Notes under the pieces: generated by a model | Seen by the model: only the letters and a program-made list of their open reading frames with translations | Database searches by the model: none | Told to the model about the DNA's origin: nothing | Shown: positions 1 through 11,140 of the stretch, piece by piece | Numbering within the stretch: the first letter of the stretch is position 1 | How the letters are laid out: the number at the start of each line of letters is the position of its first letter | Translations under genes and position numbers: made by a program | DNA from: Smittium culicis | Lineage: Eukaryota; Kickxellomycota; Harpellomycetes; Harpellales; Legeriomycetaceae | Assembly (NCBI GenBank): GCA_001970855.1 | Contig: LSSN01001365.1 | Location: 1-18,672, forward strand | Length of the DNA: 18,672 nt | Reading direction: 5' to 3'

Positions 1-2
1 TA

Positions 3-98
3 TTTGGAGGAGCGGAACTTTTGCCATTAAGTTTTTCCTACTTTGGAGCATTGCTTTTAATTATAATTCAATTTAGAGTTTTTAATCGAATGGTTTAG
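3..98 (+). CDS. Possible 3' end of a membrane-protein gene (partial)
   Basis: An open frame enters from the left edge and stops with TAG at 96-98, giving 31 residues. It starts FGGAELLPLSF, has a strongly hydrophobic stretch containing ALLLIII, and ends in a short basic tail (FNRMV). This would suit a C-terminal transmembrane helix with a short tail. The next gene lies on the opposite strand and ends at 513, so a convergent arrangement with about 400 bases between the two ends is plausible. No family is recognised, and a 31-codon open stretch in AT-rich DNA can arise by chance, so this is weak. Sequence left of the window would decide it. Confidence 0.3.
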   Translation, partial: FGGAELLPLSFSYFGALLLIIIQFRVFNRMV

Positions 99-512
99 TT
101 GATATAACCAATAGTTTACCCTAATTCATATTACCAAATAGAATTTATAAGAAAAAAAAGTTCTGCTTCTCCGAATAATATCCCATATATATAAATTGCA
201 CTTTTTTTGGTTTTGAAATGTCAAGAAAATAAGTATATTATTTATTATAAAAATTAAACGGAAATTACAGCTGATAGAATGGAATATTATTAAACATAAA
301 AATATTGAATAAAATACGATAGGATGTAAAAGAAAAAATAAGCGGTAATTATATGCAGAAGTTGGATTTAGAAAACATTAGTAAAGTAATATTTGGCAGT
401 TTTTAAAATAAAATAATAGCGAAATATATTACATCAAACCATTAATTTCATTTTAAAAGAAAATTAATTAATGGAACATAAAAGAGAAAAAATACCTTCC
501 AGTACTAACTTT
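99..512. other. Intergenic gap, no gene seen
   Basis: AT-rich sequence with stops in all frames. It lies between the possible plus-strand gene end at 98 and the minus-strand gene end at 513. Nothing recognisable was found. Confidence 0.5.
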
Positions 513-2700
513 TTAGATTTTAAAAGAAGTGGTGATGTTGCAGTAGTAATCATCAAATTTCTGTAAGTTAAAAAACAGAGTATCGGACTTTGAGTTCAAA
601 CCGTTTATTATGGAGTTTATGTCGATATTGGAGTTGTGATTGGAATTGAAATTTATCAATTCAATGAAATAGCTTTCAAAGTCGGAAAGAATCTTATAGT
701 CATCGAAGCCAGAAAATTCATAAGCTATTTTTTTTTATAGATTTTTTTAATAAAATGTATCAAAAGATAAGTGTATGATATTTCTTAATAAATATAAATA
801 ATGGAGAATGGTTGTGTAATATTTGAATATTTTGGGCAGCTATTATTGAAATTAATGGTTACCATCAAACAATTTAGAGCGGTAGTATATTTGTAGGATA
901 CAAAACAAGTAATCTAGTTTATTTTTGCAAGAAATTTTGACGGGTACATAATCACCAAAACTCTTATTGCCTAAATTGCAAAAAAAAAAAAATGAGGATA
1001 GGGATAATTAGGTTGGAATTTTATTATAAATATATAAAGTAAAAGTGTAGGCTTACCTATATCAATGTAAAACTTTACATAGTCCAAGGAAAAAATAGAT
1101 TTGAATGAGGCAAAGTTGAGATTTATGTTAAATTTTTTGTCTATATCGCTGTAATATAAAAATTCGAATTTATATGAGGTGTATAAATGCAGTTATAATA
1201 TATATAAATAAATACTAAAATTAAGAAAGTAGTTATAAAATTACCAATCAGTAGATCCGCCTAGGATAAAGTGAAATATAAAGGATAAAAGATTGAAATT
1301 TTCAGTTTGATTAGAGCTGGAATCAAGATTGTGTATATTTGGGTCAAGATGATCATTTGTAGACTTAGATTTATTAAAATCGGGGTTATCTCTTTTATCG
1401 ATTTTTAGTTTTAGGTTTATAATTGTAATATCTTCAAAACTCTAATAAGCGAAAATAAGTTTTTAAATTAAAATGAGTGATGTTGTGTATAAGAAAAAAT
1501 TCTTACACTAAATATTTTAAAGTAATTTTCAAAGTATGAGGAATAATTCAGCAGTTCTTTGGGAGAAATATCAGAAATGATGAAAAAGTCAAATGGGCAA
1601 AGATGCAATTTTCGAATTAAATAGTTATCATTTTTTATACAGAAATCGAATTTTTGTGCTATTTAGTGTATATGAGTGATGTGGGTATGTTGAAAAAATA
1701 TAATACAAAGTGATATTAAATGATGGAAAACATGTAAATTTTTAAAAAAAATGTGAAGAAAAAATTAACTTGTGATGAATTTACCTAGAGACGAATGCGC
1801 TTGAGTCGGAAAAAATAGTAGGTAAATGAAAATAGGGGACTTGAAATCGATAATTTTGGGAAATTTGCAAATAGCCTCACTATTAATAATTTATATTATA
1901 ATGTATAAGTTAATAGATATTTTTTTTCAAGGGAGAAGGTGTATTGTAGAAAGCGTTTAAAATTTAAGGAAAAAACGATGAAATTTTTACCTTCCAGTTT
2001 GGTTTGGAATAATATTGGAATATAAAGAAGGGTTTTTATCACATAGGTCTGATTCTTCAGTCGCCAATCTTACTAAGAGAATAGAGTGATATGTGTAATT
2101 GTATTAATTATGGAAGTTTTTAAAAGTTCTTTGTGACTAAAAAATATAAAAAGGTACTTTTCCAATGATCGTTGATATTAAAAATTCTTCCATGCTCTAT
2201 GTACAGCTTGGGTGTAAATTCGTAGATAAAAAGATCTTTTTTATGAATTTTGGATATACCGTGATTAGGTATGAGAAGTAATTTTTGTGTGAGGTTACAT
2301 CTTATTCGAAGACTTGTAGATTCGATTAGAGAAGAAAGGGAATTTTGAGATTCTGTAGATTTAAATTTTAAAGGGTCACTACTTAATAAGGCGTGTAGTA
2401 GAAGGGACTTTTCGGATAAAACGTTTATGAGCGATAAGTCTTTAATATTTTCGATTTCGATCTAATCGCATACATAAACAAGGTAATAAATAAACAGTCG
2501 AGTGAATAAAAGATAGAGCAGTGAGTATGAATATACATCAATTTTTTGCTTTTTTAAAAGATCTTCGCGGGCTTTTTTTTGGGCTTGGAGGATTAAGCTA
2601 TATTCGAGTAGTATATTTTATGAATGAAAAAAATATATGAGGGAATAGATTATTTATAAGAATTAATTAATTGAACATACTCTTTGAACTGAAAAGACAT
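513..2700 (-). CDS. Ten-exon gene for an unrecognised 440-residue protein
   Basis: Reading the minus strand, ten short exons join into one frame of 1323 bases including stop: 2700-2681, 2597-2537, 2461-2158, 2072-1991, 1879-1785, 1658-1507, 1441-1245, 1148-1057, 970-863 and 724-513. All nine introns are GT-AG and 65-138 bases long. Every exon is open in just the phase its neighbours need, although phases 0, 1 and 2 all occur. I chose ATG at 2700 because the frame has a stop upstream and no other ATG before the first donor. The protein opens with a charged helix (QKKAREDLLKKQK, about residues 12-24). It has a hydrophobic stretch IFIYLLFF near 175, an Asn/Ser/Asp-rich linker near 258-290, and Phe/Tyr/Ile-rich segments after it. 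I see no catalytic motif, signal peptide or clear membrane span. The gene structure is secure; the function is unknown. Extra 5' exons are possible, since an acceptor-like TTAG precedes the ATG by about 35 bases. Confidence 0.85.
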
Positions 2701-3750
2701 TATATGATTTCCAGCAAGATATAAAACTAATTAATCAGATTAGTATTTTGAAGTGTTGGGTGTGGAAGTTAAATCGAATTTGATTTAAGGAATGGGATTT
2801 TTGGCGCTAATATCGATAGATAGGTGTGTGATTTTATAGGGGAAAGAGAGTTAGTGATGTGTTTATGTATGAGAATGAGATTGAATTACCGATTGACTAA
2901 CAAAAAGTATATAACAAAGTATAGATTTGAGATTTGGTTAAACTTTAATATTTTGGATAAATATGATTTGGTGGTATACTATATTTTATCGAGAAAAGGT
3001 TAGCTAAGCCAATAGAGATTAAATACACGATGAAATAGTTGGAAAGTATTAATATTACTGGCCAAAAACCGTATAAAAATCTTTTGAATAGATTTTATAT
3101 TATTTAGCTTATAATGCTTTTTATTAGCCCTTTCCCAGTCAGCAATCTTTAAAAAGATCTATTTATTGGTTCGTTTATGATTTATAAGCAAATCAACTAT
3201 TTGCTTATACTTTACTACATACCAATAGTTAATTGATTCTTGGAATAAAGGTTTATAATTTACCATAATTGGCTACATATCGAGGGCCAAAAATAGTCTA
3301 CCAATCGTATAAGGGGTTTAATATTTTTTGCTGCATAATCCAAAATTATAAGAAATAATCAGCGTAAAATAAGTAAAACTCGATGAGAAATTAAAAATAA
3401 TAAAAAAGTTATTAGACCAATTATTAAAGTATAATAAAAACAAAGATAATAAGAAGCCAGTAGAATGGTGCAAATTAATAAGTATCAATAAACCAATGAT
3501 GTGGTAAGAAATGAGGGATAAGCTTTGCGAATAGCAAATAGTAGAATGTTTGGACCAATCAGTTGATAATTTACAAATAATAAAAATATTTGTGATTAAT
3601 AAGCAAAAAATAAAGGAGAAAAAGCGAGTTTAATTTGTTTAGATTTTGCTATAATAAATTTAATATAATAATTTTAAGGCCATTAAACTATTATAGATTA
3701 AAGGTGAATTAGCGCCACTCTCTTTTAACTAGATATAACAAATATAAGGT
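2701..3750. other. Divergent intergenic region between the unknown gene and the TFIIA gene
   Basis: About 1 kb separates two divergently transcribed genes and must hold both promoters. Two minus-strand open stretches without ATG lie here (3000-3158 and 3318-3629). The second is T-rich and hydrophobic, as expected by chance. No recognisable domain or RNA gene was found. Confidence 0.45.
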
Positions 3751-4277
3751 ATGTCGCAATACTATGAACTGTACAGAACTAGCACTCTAGGGTTTGCATT
3801 AACCGATTCATTGGATGAGCTTATCCAAGCAGGCCACATCACACCACAATTAGCAATTCGTGTTTTGATGCAGGTTAGTTTTCTGAATTCTAAATATTAT
3901 ACTTATCATCACTATATAACACATTAAAGTACACCCCATGCACTTTTCGAAAATTATACACGGACTCTAACTTTATGATTGTGTGGTTGTGGTTGAAGTT
4001 TGATAAAAGTATAGCTGAAGCCTTAACGACGAGAGTTAGAGCTCGCGCGACAATCAAGGTAAATAGAATTATATTCAACATATTCAGCATTTTTACAGTT
4101 ATTTGGCAAAAAATCAATATTTTTTTTTGATAGGGGAGTTTAAAAACTTACCGGTTTTGTGATGACGTTTGGACATTTATTATCAAAAACCCAAACTTTA
4201 AATTCGAAAACGAAACACTGACAGCTGATAAAGTCAAAATAGTAGCTTGTAACGCACGAAAGCCTGGAGAGCAGTAA
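3751..4277 (+). CDS. TOA2: Transcription initiation factor TFIIA small (gamma) subunit
   Basis: Three exons, 3751-3873, 3999-4058 and 4134-4277, encode 108 residues, the usual size for this subunit. Both introns (125 and 75 bases) are GT-AG and phase 0. TFIIA gamma pairs with the large alpha/beta subunit in the nucleus and stabilises TBP on the TATA box during pre-initiation complex assembly by RNA polymerase II. Exon 1 carries the N-terminal four-helix-bundle signature ([11 protein letters not shown], then SLDELIQ and ITPQLA). Exon 2 continues with FDKSIAEAL. Exon 3 holds the beta-barrel part, with [11 protein letters not shown] and DKVKIVAC, the stretch that contacts TBP and DNA in this family. 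The start is the first ATG, giving MSQYYELYR, which aligns with known N-termini. Nothing is missing or broken. The gene lies in tandem with, and 1.1 kb upstream of, the Rpn1 gene. Confidence 0.96.
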
Positions 4278-5398
4278 TGTTGCTTCAAATCACCCTCAAA
4301 AACAAAATTAAATAGTATTGTAAGGAGTTTCTCTATCTCGCCCTGTTTCTCTCCATTGTTCTTATTTTAATTTTAACTTTCAGGGGCTTTACTTTTTTAC
4401 GAAATATTGATTTTCATACAATCTTTCAACCTCAAATTACAAAAAAATCAAACAAACATACAAAAAAGCAATTAATCAATCAAATTACCTCCTCAAAATT
4501 ATACCTTTTATTAATTCTTTATATTTTATTAGCAGTTCTGTTATAGCCACTCTCTTTACATAAACTTCCTATGAAACCATATCCTACTATCCCATTAAAA
4601 TGTTCTACATAGAAATGATACCTGTCATACCTTAGTTGTGTTACGTTCAATATTCAGTACTATATCTAGATATTCCTCAGTGCTAAATTTTAAGATCATA
4701 AATTATATATCAAAATTTCAGTGTCTAAATATATATGTCCTTTCAACCCTCATAAGCAAATTGCATTTAACTACTTAGTCTAAAAAACAGAACATAAATA
4801 AGTTACACTCTCTCTTAATCTCAGCCTATTATCACCTTGTGCCAATAAGAGCCATGTGCACTTTCATAGCAGCCTATTATAAACCAGTTGGTCGATAGCC
4901 ATGACAATGGTTCGCCTACTGATAATCTCAAGAATTAAAATTTTATTCCTAACTCTTGATACGCTGGTATAGTGATGTAATATGATTACGCATAATAAGC
5001 GGCAGTGATTGGAATACCGATTTATAGGCATAATATTACGTATTGGAATTTGCGAGAATCGATTTGCTATATTTTCGTTACATTTTCATTACTGCCAGTT
5101 GCTCATCATACTCTATTGGCTACAGTTTTTTAGTCGAGCAATAATTGGGCAACCAAATATTTATAGCTGAATACGATTCTTTTATTAGTATTAATTTTAG
5201 AGTAGACTGATTTTATTTACTTTCTAAGACTACTAAATAAAAATAGCTGTTTATTTTAGATAATATCTGTTTATTTTATTACTTACTCTAAATATATCAA
5301 TCTTGTTTCAATTGCAAAATCTACTTATTAGCAACCCCTGTTATAAAACATCACTTTTACGCCTTCTCTCTCATAAGCTTTATCTCTAAAATTTTACA
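4278..5398. other. Intergenic region upstream of the Rpn1 gene
   Basis: It contains the 3' flank of the TFIIA gene and the promoter of the Rpn1 gene. I found no supported ORF, tRNA or snRNA. A 12-base direct repeat (ctgtttatttta) occurs twice about 20 bases apart near 5247 and 5267. The last 50 bases before the Rpn1 ATG are pyrimidine-rich (CTTCTCTCTC type). Confidence 0.5.
5360..5398 (+). promoter_or_regulatory. Pyrimidine-rich leader before the Rpn1 start codon
   Basis: A CT-rich stretch (gccttctctctc) followed by an A/T-rich run precedes the ATG at 5399. Such tracts often mark transcription start regions of highly expressed fungal genes. The assignment rests on composition only. Confidence 0.25.
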
Positions 5399-8300
5399 AT
5401 GGTTGATCTTACGAATAACTCCTCTGCCAATGAAAAATCTATCGATAAAGACCAAAAATCTTCTTCCTCAGACCCAAAAGCTAACCCCAAAGACAAAGAA
5501 GTCGAAATTGTAAGAACTCTCCTCCACTCCACCCCACTTGCCTCACCATCCCCTTATCTAATTACCTCCATTCTTAAACTCATCCTTTTATGTATTTATT
5601 TTTTTCACGTTTCTAACATACTCTCATCCCTTTTAATAGTCCGAAGAAGATCAAAAGCTTATAGATGAGCTTGATATGCTAGTAGAAAGGCTGTCCGAGT
5701 CTGACTCCTCTATTCACAAACCAGCCCTTGAGCAAATTAGAACCCTCCTCAAATCTTCCTCAGGAACTATGACCTCTGTCCCAAAACCCCTAAAATTCCT
5801 TAAAGTCCATTATCCTGCCCTCAAAAATACTTACTCACAATGGCCTGCTAGCCCTGAAAAGGTACTCCTTCTTTCCCCTTAACCCACTTTTACTCCCTTT
5901 ATCGTCCACCCCATTTCTAAACCTTTTCCATCATATTTCTTATCAATAGCAAAATTTTGCTGACATTTTATCCCTACTCGGTATGGCCTACGATGTAGAA
6001 GGCGTACTCGATTGTATTAAATTCCGCTTTGAAGCTGGCGTTTCTGAAGAAAAAATTTTCAACTGGGGACATGAATATATTAGGTAATATACCTCCCCCT
6101 CCACCCTAAAAAATATTCCTTAAACATGTTCCTTATATTTATTTTATTTTATCTTTCAGACATCTTGCAATGGAAGTTGCTTCCGTGTCTTCAGCTGCCG
6201 ACGAATCTATATGCTCAAGCCAACAAGCAGTAGACTTAACTGTAATTCTTGTCAAATTTTTCTTTCAGCATAACGCTGAATCTGATGCTGTCGATTTATT
6301 GCACCAAATCAACTTCATCGAACTCATCACTGAGCTTGCTGATAAAAACACATATGAACGTACTTGTAGATATCTCATCGCTTGCTCCCCTCTAGTTGCC
6401 CCCCCAAACAATAGAGTTTTCTTGGAAGTTGCTAGAGAACTCTACACTATGTATGGCACTTCTGCCCAGTGTCTTGAAATATCTCTTAAATTAAACCGAC
6501 CTGATTTTATAGAAGAAGACTTCAAAAAGTCCAAGTCTAGGTACCTTTTATTTTATTCATCATTTTAATATTATCATTTTCTATAACAATTTCATAATTT
6601 TTATAATTTTCATAAATCATACTAACCATAACCACCTTTTCTCCATCTTTTTTTCATTGTTTCAGAGCTGAAAAAATTCAACTAGCTTTCATGCTTTCTC
6701 AACAGCAAATATATCTACCTGAGCTTGCTGGAGATGATCCTCTTGTATTGGAATGCATGGAAAACTCTAAACTCTCTGAAAGATTCTTGGATATGGCCGC
6801 TCAACTTAACCTAATGGATCCTAAAGTTCCTGAAGATATCTACAAAACAAACTTGGAAAATTCAAGATTTACTGGTCCAACAATTGACTCTGCTAAACAA
6901 AATTTGGCCTCTACTTTTGTAAACGCTTTTGTCAACGCTGGCTTCGGTATTGATAAACTCATGACCTCTGGTGACGACGGAAATGCTTGGGTATACAAAA
7001 ATAGAGATAGTGGAATGCTTAGCGCCTCTGCCTCCATTGGAATGATTAGCCTTTGGGATGTCGAAAAAGGACTTGGTCTAATTGATAAATATCTTTATAC
7101 AAGCGACACATATATCAAATCTGGTGCTGTTCTTGGTATTGGAATTCTCACTTCCAGCGTTACTGATGACACTGATTCTGCTAAAGCTCTTTTATCCGAA
7201 TACCTTGAAGATCCAAACCTCAGCTCTAAACTCAAATCTGCTGCCCTATCTGGCCTCGGCTTATCTTACGCAGGCTCTCAACGTGATGATATCATCGAGT
7301 TACTTTCCCCATTCATTTCCGATACAGATATCTCAACTGACTTGGCTTCAATTGCCTCTTTATCCGCCGGTTTAGTCTGTATAGGCTCCTGTAACGGCGA
7401 TGTAGCGTCTACAATTATTCAAGCTATCATGGAAAGAAGCGAAGCTGAACTCGATAAGCCTTTCACTAAATACATGATCTTAGGTTTGGCTTTATTGTAT
7501 TTTGGCAGACCTGAAGAAGCTGAAGCAACAATTGAAACTCTCAAAGCTATTGACTACCATCCAATCGGCATCCAGGGTTCAGTTTTAGTCAACATTTGCT
7601 CTTATGCCGGATCTGGAGACGTTTTGCAAATTCAAAAGTTGCTTGAAATTTGTGGTGCCCATCCTACCTCACCAGAAGCTGATGAGTCAAAGGACGATTC
7701 AAGGGACTCGTCTGACGAATCAGAAGAAGCCTCACCTCCCTCAAAAATCCAATTGCACCAAATGTTTGCCGTCCTTGGTATTTCAATGATTTCAATGGCT
7801 GAACCCGTTGGTGCTGAAATGGCATACAGGTCATTCTCTCATCTTATGCATTATGGCGAGCCTGAAGTCAAACGCGCTGTTCCTTTAGCAATTGGCCTTC
7901 TTCATGTTTCAAACCCAACTGTCACTGTTCTTGAAACTCTCAGCAAATACTCTCATGACAGCGATTCTGAAATTGCCTGTAATGCAATCTTGGCTATGGG
8001 ATACGTAGGTGCTGGTACTAATAACGCAAGATTAGCTCAAATGCTAAGACAGTTAGCTTCATACTACTACAAGTCCCCTGACTGTCTATTCTTGGTAAGA
8101 ATTGCTCAAGGCTTAGTCCACATGGCAAAGGGTGCCATGACTTTGTCTCCACTCCACTTCGACAGAGGGATTGTTTCTCCTTTAGCTCTAGCAAGTCTTT
8201 TAATCCCACTAATTACTTCAACATCGCCTAAAAAGCAATCGCTATTAGGCTCATGCCACTACATGCTTTACTACTTGGTCAGAGCAATGTCCACCCGCCA

Positions 8301-8622
8301 AATGGCCACTTATATGCTTTCATCTGATATTCCAATGGACTCTAGTAAGTCTTCTGAAAAAGATTCAGAAGATGCTATTATCACTGATGAAGATGAAGAG
8401 GTTAAATTGGTTCCCGTACCTGTCAGTGTAAGAGTTGGTCAGTCAGTTGAGGCTGTTGGCCAAGCAGGTAAGCCAAAAACCCTGTCAGGTTTCCAGACTC
8501 ACTCCACTCCAGTTTTGCTATCGCATGGTGAACGAGCTGAATTAGCAACTGAAGAATATTTAACAGTAGCAAATAATATGGAACGATTCGTTATCTTGGT
8601 AAAAAATCCTGATTTTGAATAA
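5399..8622 (+). CDS. RPN1: 26S proteasome regulatory particle base subunit Rpn1 (PSMD2)
   Basis: Five exons (5399-5509, 5640-5861, 5950-6083, 6160-6540, 6666-8622) encode 934 residues, within the family range (human about 908, yeast about 993). Introns are 130, 88, 76 and 125 bases, all GT-AG, some with a CTAAC-like branch site. Rpn1 is the non-ATPase scaffold of the 19S base; it docks ubiquitin receptors, shuttle factors and Ubp6. Residues 1-37 are a charged, Ser-rich disordered start. [17 protein letters not shown] and [14 protein letters not shown] follow, typical of the N-terminal helical domain. From about residue 430 come proteasome/cyclosome repeats ([54 protein letters not shown]). 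An acidic Ser/Asp/Glu insert near residues 620-640 interrupts the repeats, as in known Rpn1. The C-terminus keeps the family end [13 protein letters not shown] and FVILVKNP. Start and stop are clean and nothing is broken. Confidence 0.97.
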
Positions 8623-9064
8623 GTTGACATAATGAAATAACACCTAAATATTTTTTCTTTAAATACACTTTATATAAAATTAAAAAAATTCTTTTTTTTA
8701 CTCATTGAAATATTACATTTACTTTTTATTTTTATACACTTAATAAAAAAACAATCTTGCTTTTTGTTTATTCAAGACATAATTTTTTTCAACGTTGATC
8801 ACATATGACTTTTTCCTTTTTATTATTTGTTATCTTGTATATTAATCAATAGTTTCATTTAACATTTTTACATTTTTGATTTTTTTAAAAGATGGAAAAA
8901 AAAAAAAAAAAAACTGGATCTAGCCCCTTGAGACAGAATTTATTATCATCAGAAATACTTTAAAAATATATATTTATAGTATTATATCTTTTGAAAATTT
9001 AGTTAATCTAAACATACTAATAAAACTTTGATAAGCATAGCAATAACTACATTTCGGTAAAAGA
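8623..9064. other. 3' flank of the Rpn1 gene, no gene seen
   Basis: AT-rich and without supported ORFs. AATAAA at 8742-8747, 120 bases after the stop, is a candidate polyadenylation signal for Rpn1. A run of 18 A residues lies at 8896-8913. Confidence 0.45.
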
Positions 9065-10248
9065 ATGGTCTTTAAAGATCAAGTTTAACTGGTGCAATTA
9101 AATTATAAGCACCCAAGTTTGGAGGACACTTTATATTTAGCAAAATACGGGCGAAAAAAAGCGCTCAAATCGATGAATTCAATTAAAATACGAAATTTGG
9201 TGAATCTGTGAGAAAATTTATATAATTGCGCTAAAATAATTTAAAAAAAACTCTAAAAGCTTCAAAAATGACTCTGTCAAGATCCAAAATGCATGACAGA
9301 AAGATTTCTAGTAAATCTGGACATTATAAAATCTCATTTATTTCCGTCAGATGAAATTAATTCCAATTCTAATAAAGTGAAGAGCAAAGGTAAAAAAGGT
9401 AATTAGCTTCCAATAAGCTGCAAAAGCTAAATCAAGAAAAGATATGTGCTGTAAATTAAAAAATAGAATGATACAAAAGCGAAAAAATATCGGTTCTAAA
9501 TATATAATCGCGACGGCAAATAACATCTTTCAACGACTAATAGCTTAAAGATGAGACTACCATTTCTCTTAATTAACATTTTTATTACTATAATTCTGCT
9601 TCTCAAAAACGTATATGATAGCTGAAGCTCCCCATAAAGCAATAACTCGATTCTTGTTTGAGAAAATTCATATATTATCCTACTTGTAAATATTTTGAAC
9701 CATTTTTTCAATAATAAATTTATTAATTAAATAGGTTATAAATTTGAAATATATTAGTAAAATATCAAGATACTTGCAATTCTAATCTTTTTTATAGTTC
9801 ACAAAAAACCCTATTATTTCTACAAAAAGAGACCAAAAATGAGAATTTACTAAAATTTTAGCTTCATTAATTAATTTGTGATGGTTAACTACAAAACCAC
9901 AAGGAAGTTAACGTTGCGGATCAGACAGAAAATTTAGATACAGCTGAAACCAGTTCCAAGGAAAAAAATCAAGGATGCACTATTGAGTGAAGTTTTAATA
10001 ATTGAATGGTGCCATGGCTACCAGTAAAGATAGTTTATGATCCAAAAAAAACTCTTTTTTTCTTTAGCAATAACGTGAATGCAGATAACTTTATCAATAC
10101 TAATCTGGTTTAAAAAGAAGTTGAAATCAGTTTATATCATAAAACGATTGTTGATATGATGTAAAACTCGCATCAATTCCTGATTAATATATCGGTTTAT
10201 GTACACTTTCCAAGCTATTAAACACTCAGAAGCAAAAATTGGGCGAAA
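9065..10248 (+). pseudogene. Decayed gag and protease-like relic of a retrotransposon
   Basis: From 9065 to 9406 one plus-strand frame stays protein-like through about five stops. It contains HPSLEDTLYLAKYGRKKAL and, after an ATG at 9293, TERFLVNLDIIKSHLFPSDE. The segment resembles a gag-type ORF interrupted by nonsense changes. From 9889 to about 10240 a second frame reads TENLDTAETSSKEKNQG and then, after two stops, VPWLPVKIVYDPKKTLFFF, followed by NADNFINTNLV and ISLYHKTIVDM. The layout (hydrophobic strand, former catalytic site, then an NFIN-like segment) fits a retropepsin whose D-S/T-G-A site now reads S-N-N-V. The relic stops where the inverted repeat of the next element begins. The family assignment (Ty3-like) is by eye and tentative. 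No reverse transcriptase continuation is visible on the far side of the DIRS element. Confidence 0.4.
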
Positions 10249-10448
10249 TTTTGTCATAATTAATCGAGCTCTTGAGAGCGAATATTAATTTATATTTTAC
10301 GAGGCGAGGAGACATATTAATCGCTACAATCTTATTGGATAACACTAAACCGAGAAATAAAAGCCAATAAAAATTAAAGTATAATAAAATGAACTAAGGA
10401 AGTTTTTAACTGTTTAAATTGTAAAGTGCATGATTGCGTTATCCTTAT
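10249..10448 (+). repeat. Left inverted terminal repeat of the DIRS-type element
   Basis: It begins ttttgtcataattaatcgag and ends near tgcgttatccttat. It pairs with the reverse complement of 13537-13736 over its whole length. By my alignment the outer 72 bases differ at five positions and the inner part at more. It is the 3' repeat in element orientation. Confidence 0.9.
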
Positions 10449-10486
10449 AATCTTATAGCAAAGGTTGATGGAAACAAGTGGCTATG

Positions 10487-10556
10487 ACTTAATATATCTC
10501 TTAACCTCATATAATAATAATTAATATTCGCTCTAAAGAGCTAGATTAATTACAAC
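10487..10556 (-). repeat. Internal copy of the repeat end (candidate internal complementary region)
   Basis: About 70 bases run from acttaatatatctc to gattaattacaac. They match the right terminal repeat (13665-13734) in the same orientation, so they are complementary to the left repeat end at 10250-10320. In DIRS elements an internal complementary region sits next to the 3' repeat and templates circle formation; position and orientation fit that. A short stretch at 10572-10587 (gatgacatattaag) echoes the repeat again in the other orientation. Confidence 0.7.
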
Positions 10557-10636
10557 ATTATCTCAAGAAAGATGACATATTAAGTTACTGCAAATTTAAG
10601 ATCTTTTCAGTCAAGTTGTTCGATGAATTTCTTGTT

Positions 10637-11140
10637 AATCGATAATACGTATTAAAGATGGTATATTTTGCCCAAAATGTATGTGAAGCTATACCATCTG
10701 ATTATACACCTGCATTAGAAGCTAAAGTGGCTCTGATTGCTCTGTTCATCGGTATACGAGTGCCAGTGCCACGGTGGATTAAATCAGAAATCGAGTTATG
10801 TACCTCGTTATACTGTCCACAGAAATAGGACCCTTTTTTTTAAATGAATCGCATAAACCTGTTTACAGTCTATTGGCTGTTGATCTCATGCGGTGTTGGG
10901 ATGAGATTGAGCGCAAACATTTCCTTGTATCCTTTTTAAGCTACTAATGTATATAATATTGATTCTGTGTGTGAAGTGATGAGTCAGGGATTTTTGACGG
11001 CTTGGCCGCTCACTTTTCCTTTCGTGCTAATATTGCTAAATGTAGCTCTTCCTTTTCGATTCGACTTCTGGCATCGTCAATTCTATGTTTAACGCTGGAT
11101 CTCAGGAAACCTGTCGCTGCAAATAAACAACAAAGCTTAG
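10637..11140 (-). pseudogene. Tyrosine recombinase remnant of the DIRS-type element
   Basis: The minus strand at 11138-11010 encodes CCLFAATGFLRSSVKHRID followed by EKEELHLAILARKEK and a stop. This matches the conserved box I region of DIRS recombinases, with the catalytic Arg in GFLR and the conserved Lys in the KEK strand. After a broken stretch, the minus strand at about 10800-10637 encodes RAIRATLASNAGV, a stop, then IASHTFWAKYTIFNTYYRL. That is the C-terminal box with the second catalytic Arg, the H/W position (Trp) and the Tyr nucleophile. The His of the HxxR motif reads Arg here, and stops split the frame, so it is inactive. The plus-strand open frames across the same bases are antisense shadows. 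Confidence 0.8.

Noticed and set aside
3890..4117. Minus-strand ORF of 75 codons
   Set aside because: It overlaps TFIIA intron 1 and exon 2 on the opposite strand; hydrophobic translation of AT-rich antisense.
4840..5100. Possible structured RNA or tRNA near the short palindromic stretches
   Set aside because: A GGTTCG-like string occurs, but no cloverleaf, snoRNA boxes or snRNA signature could be assembled by eye.
7082..8209. Several short ORFs inside the Rpn1 exon on both strands
   Set aside because: Rpn1 is continuous and conserved through this stretch; the others are out-of-frame or antisense.
9496..9711. Minus-strand ORF of 71 codons
   Set aside because: No recognisable motif; it lies in the decayed element region and looks like chance.
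10658..10828. Plus-strand frame starting MVYFAQNVCEAIPSD
   Set aside because: It looks protein-like, but the minus strand of the same bases carries the recombinase C-terminal box with Arg, Trp and Tyr, so this is a shadow.
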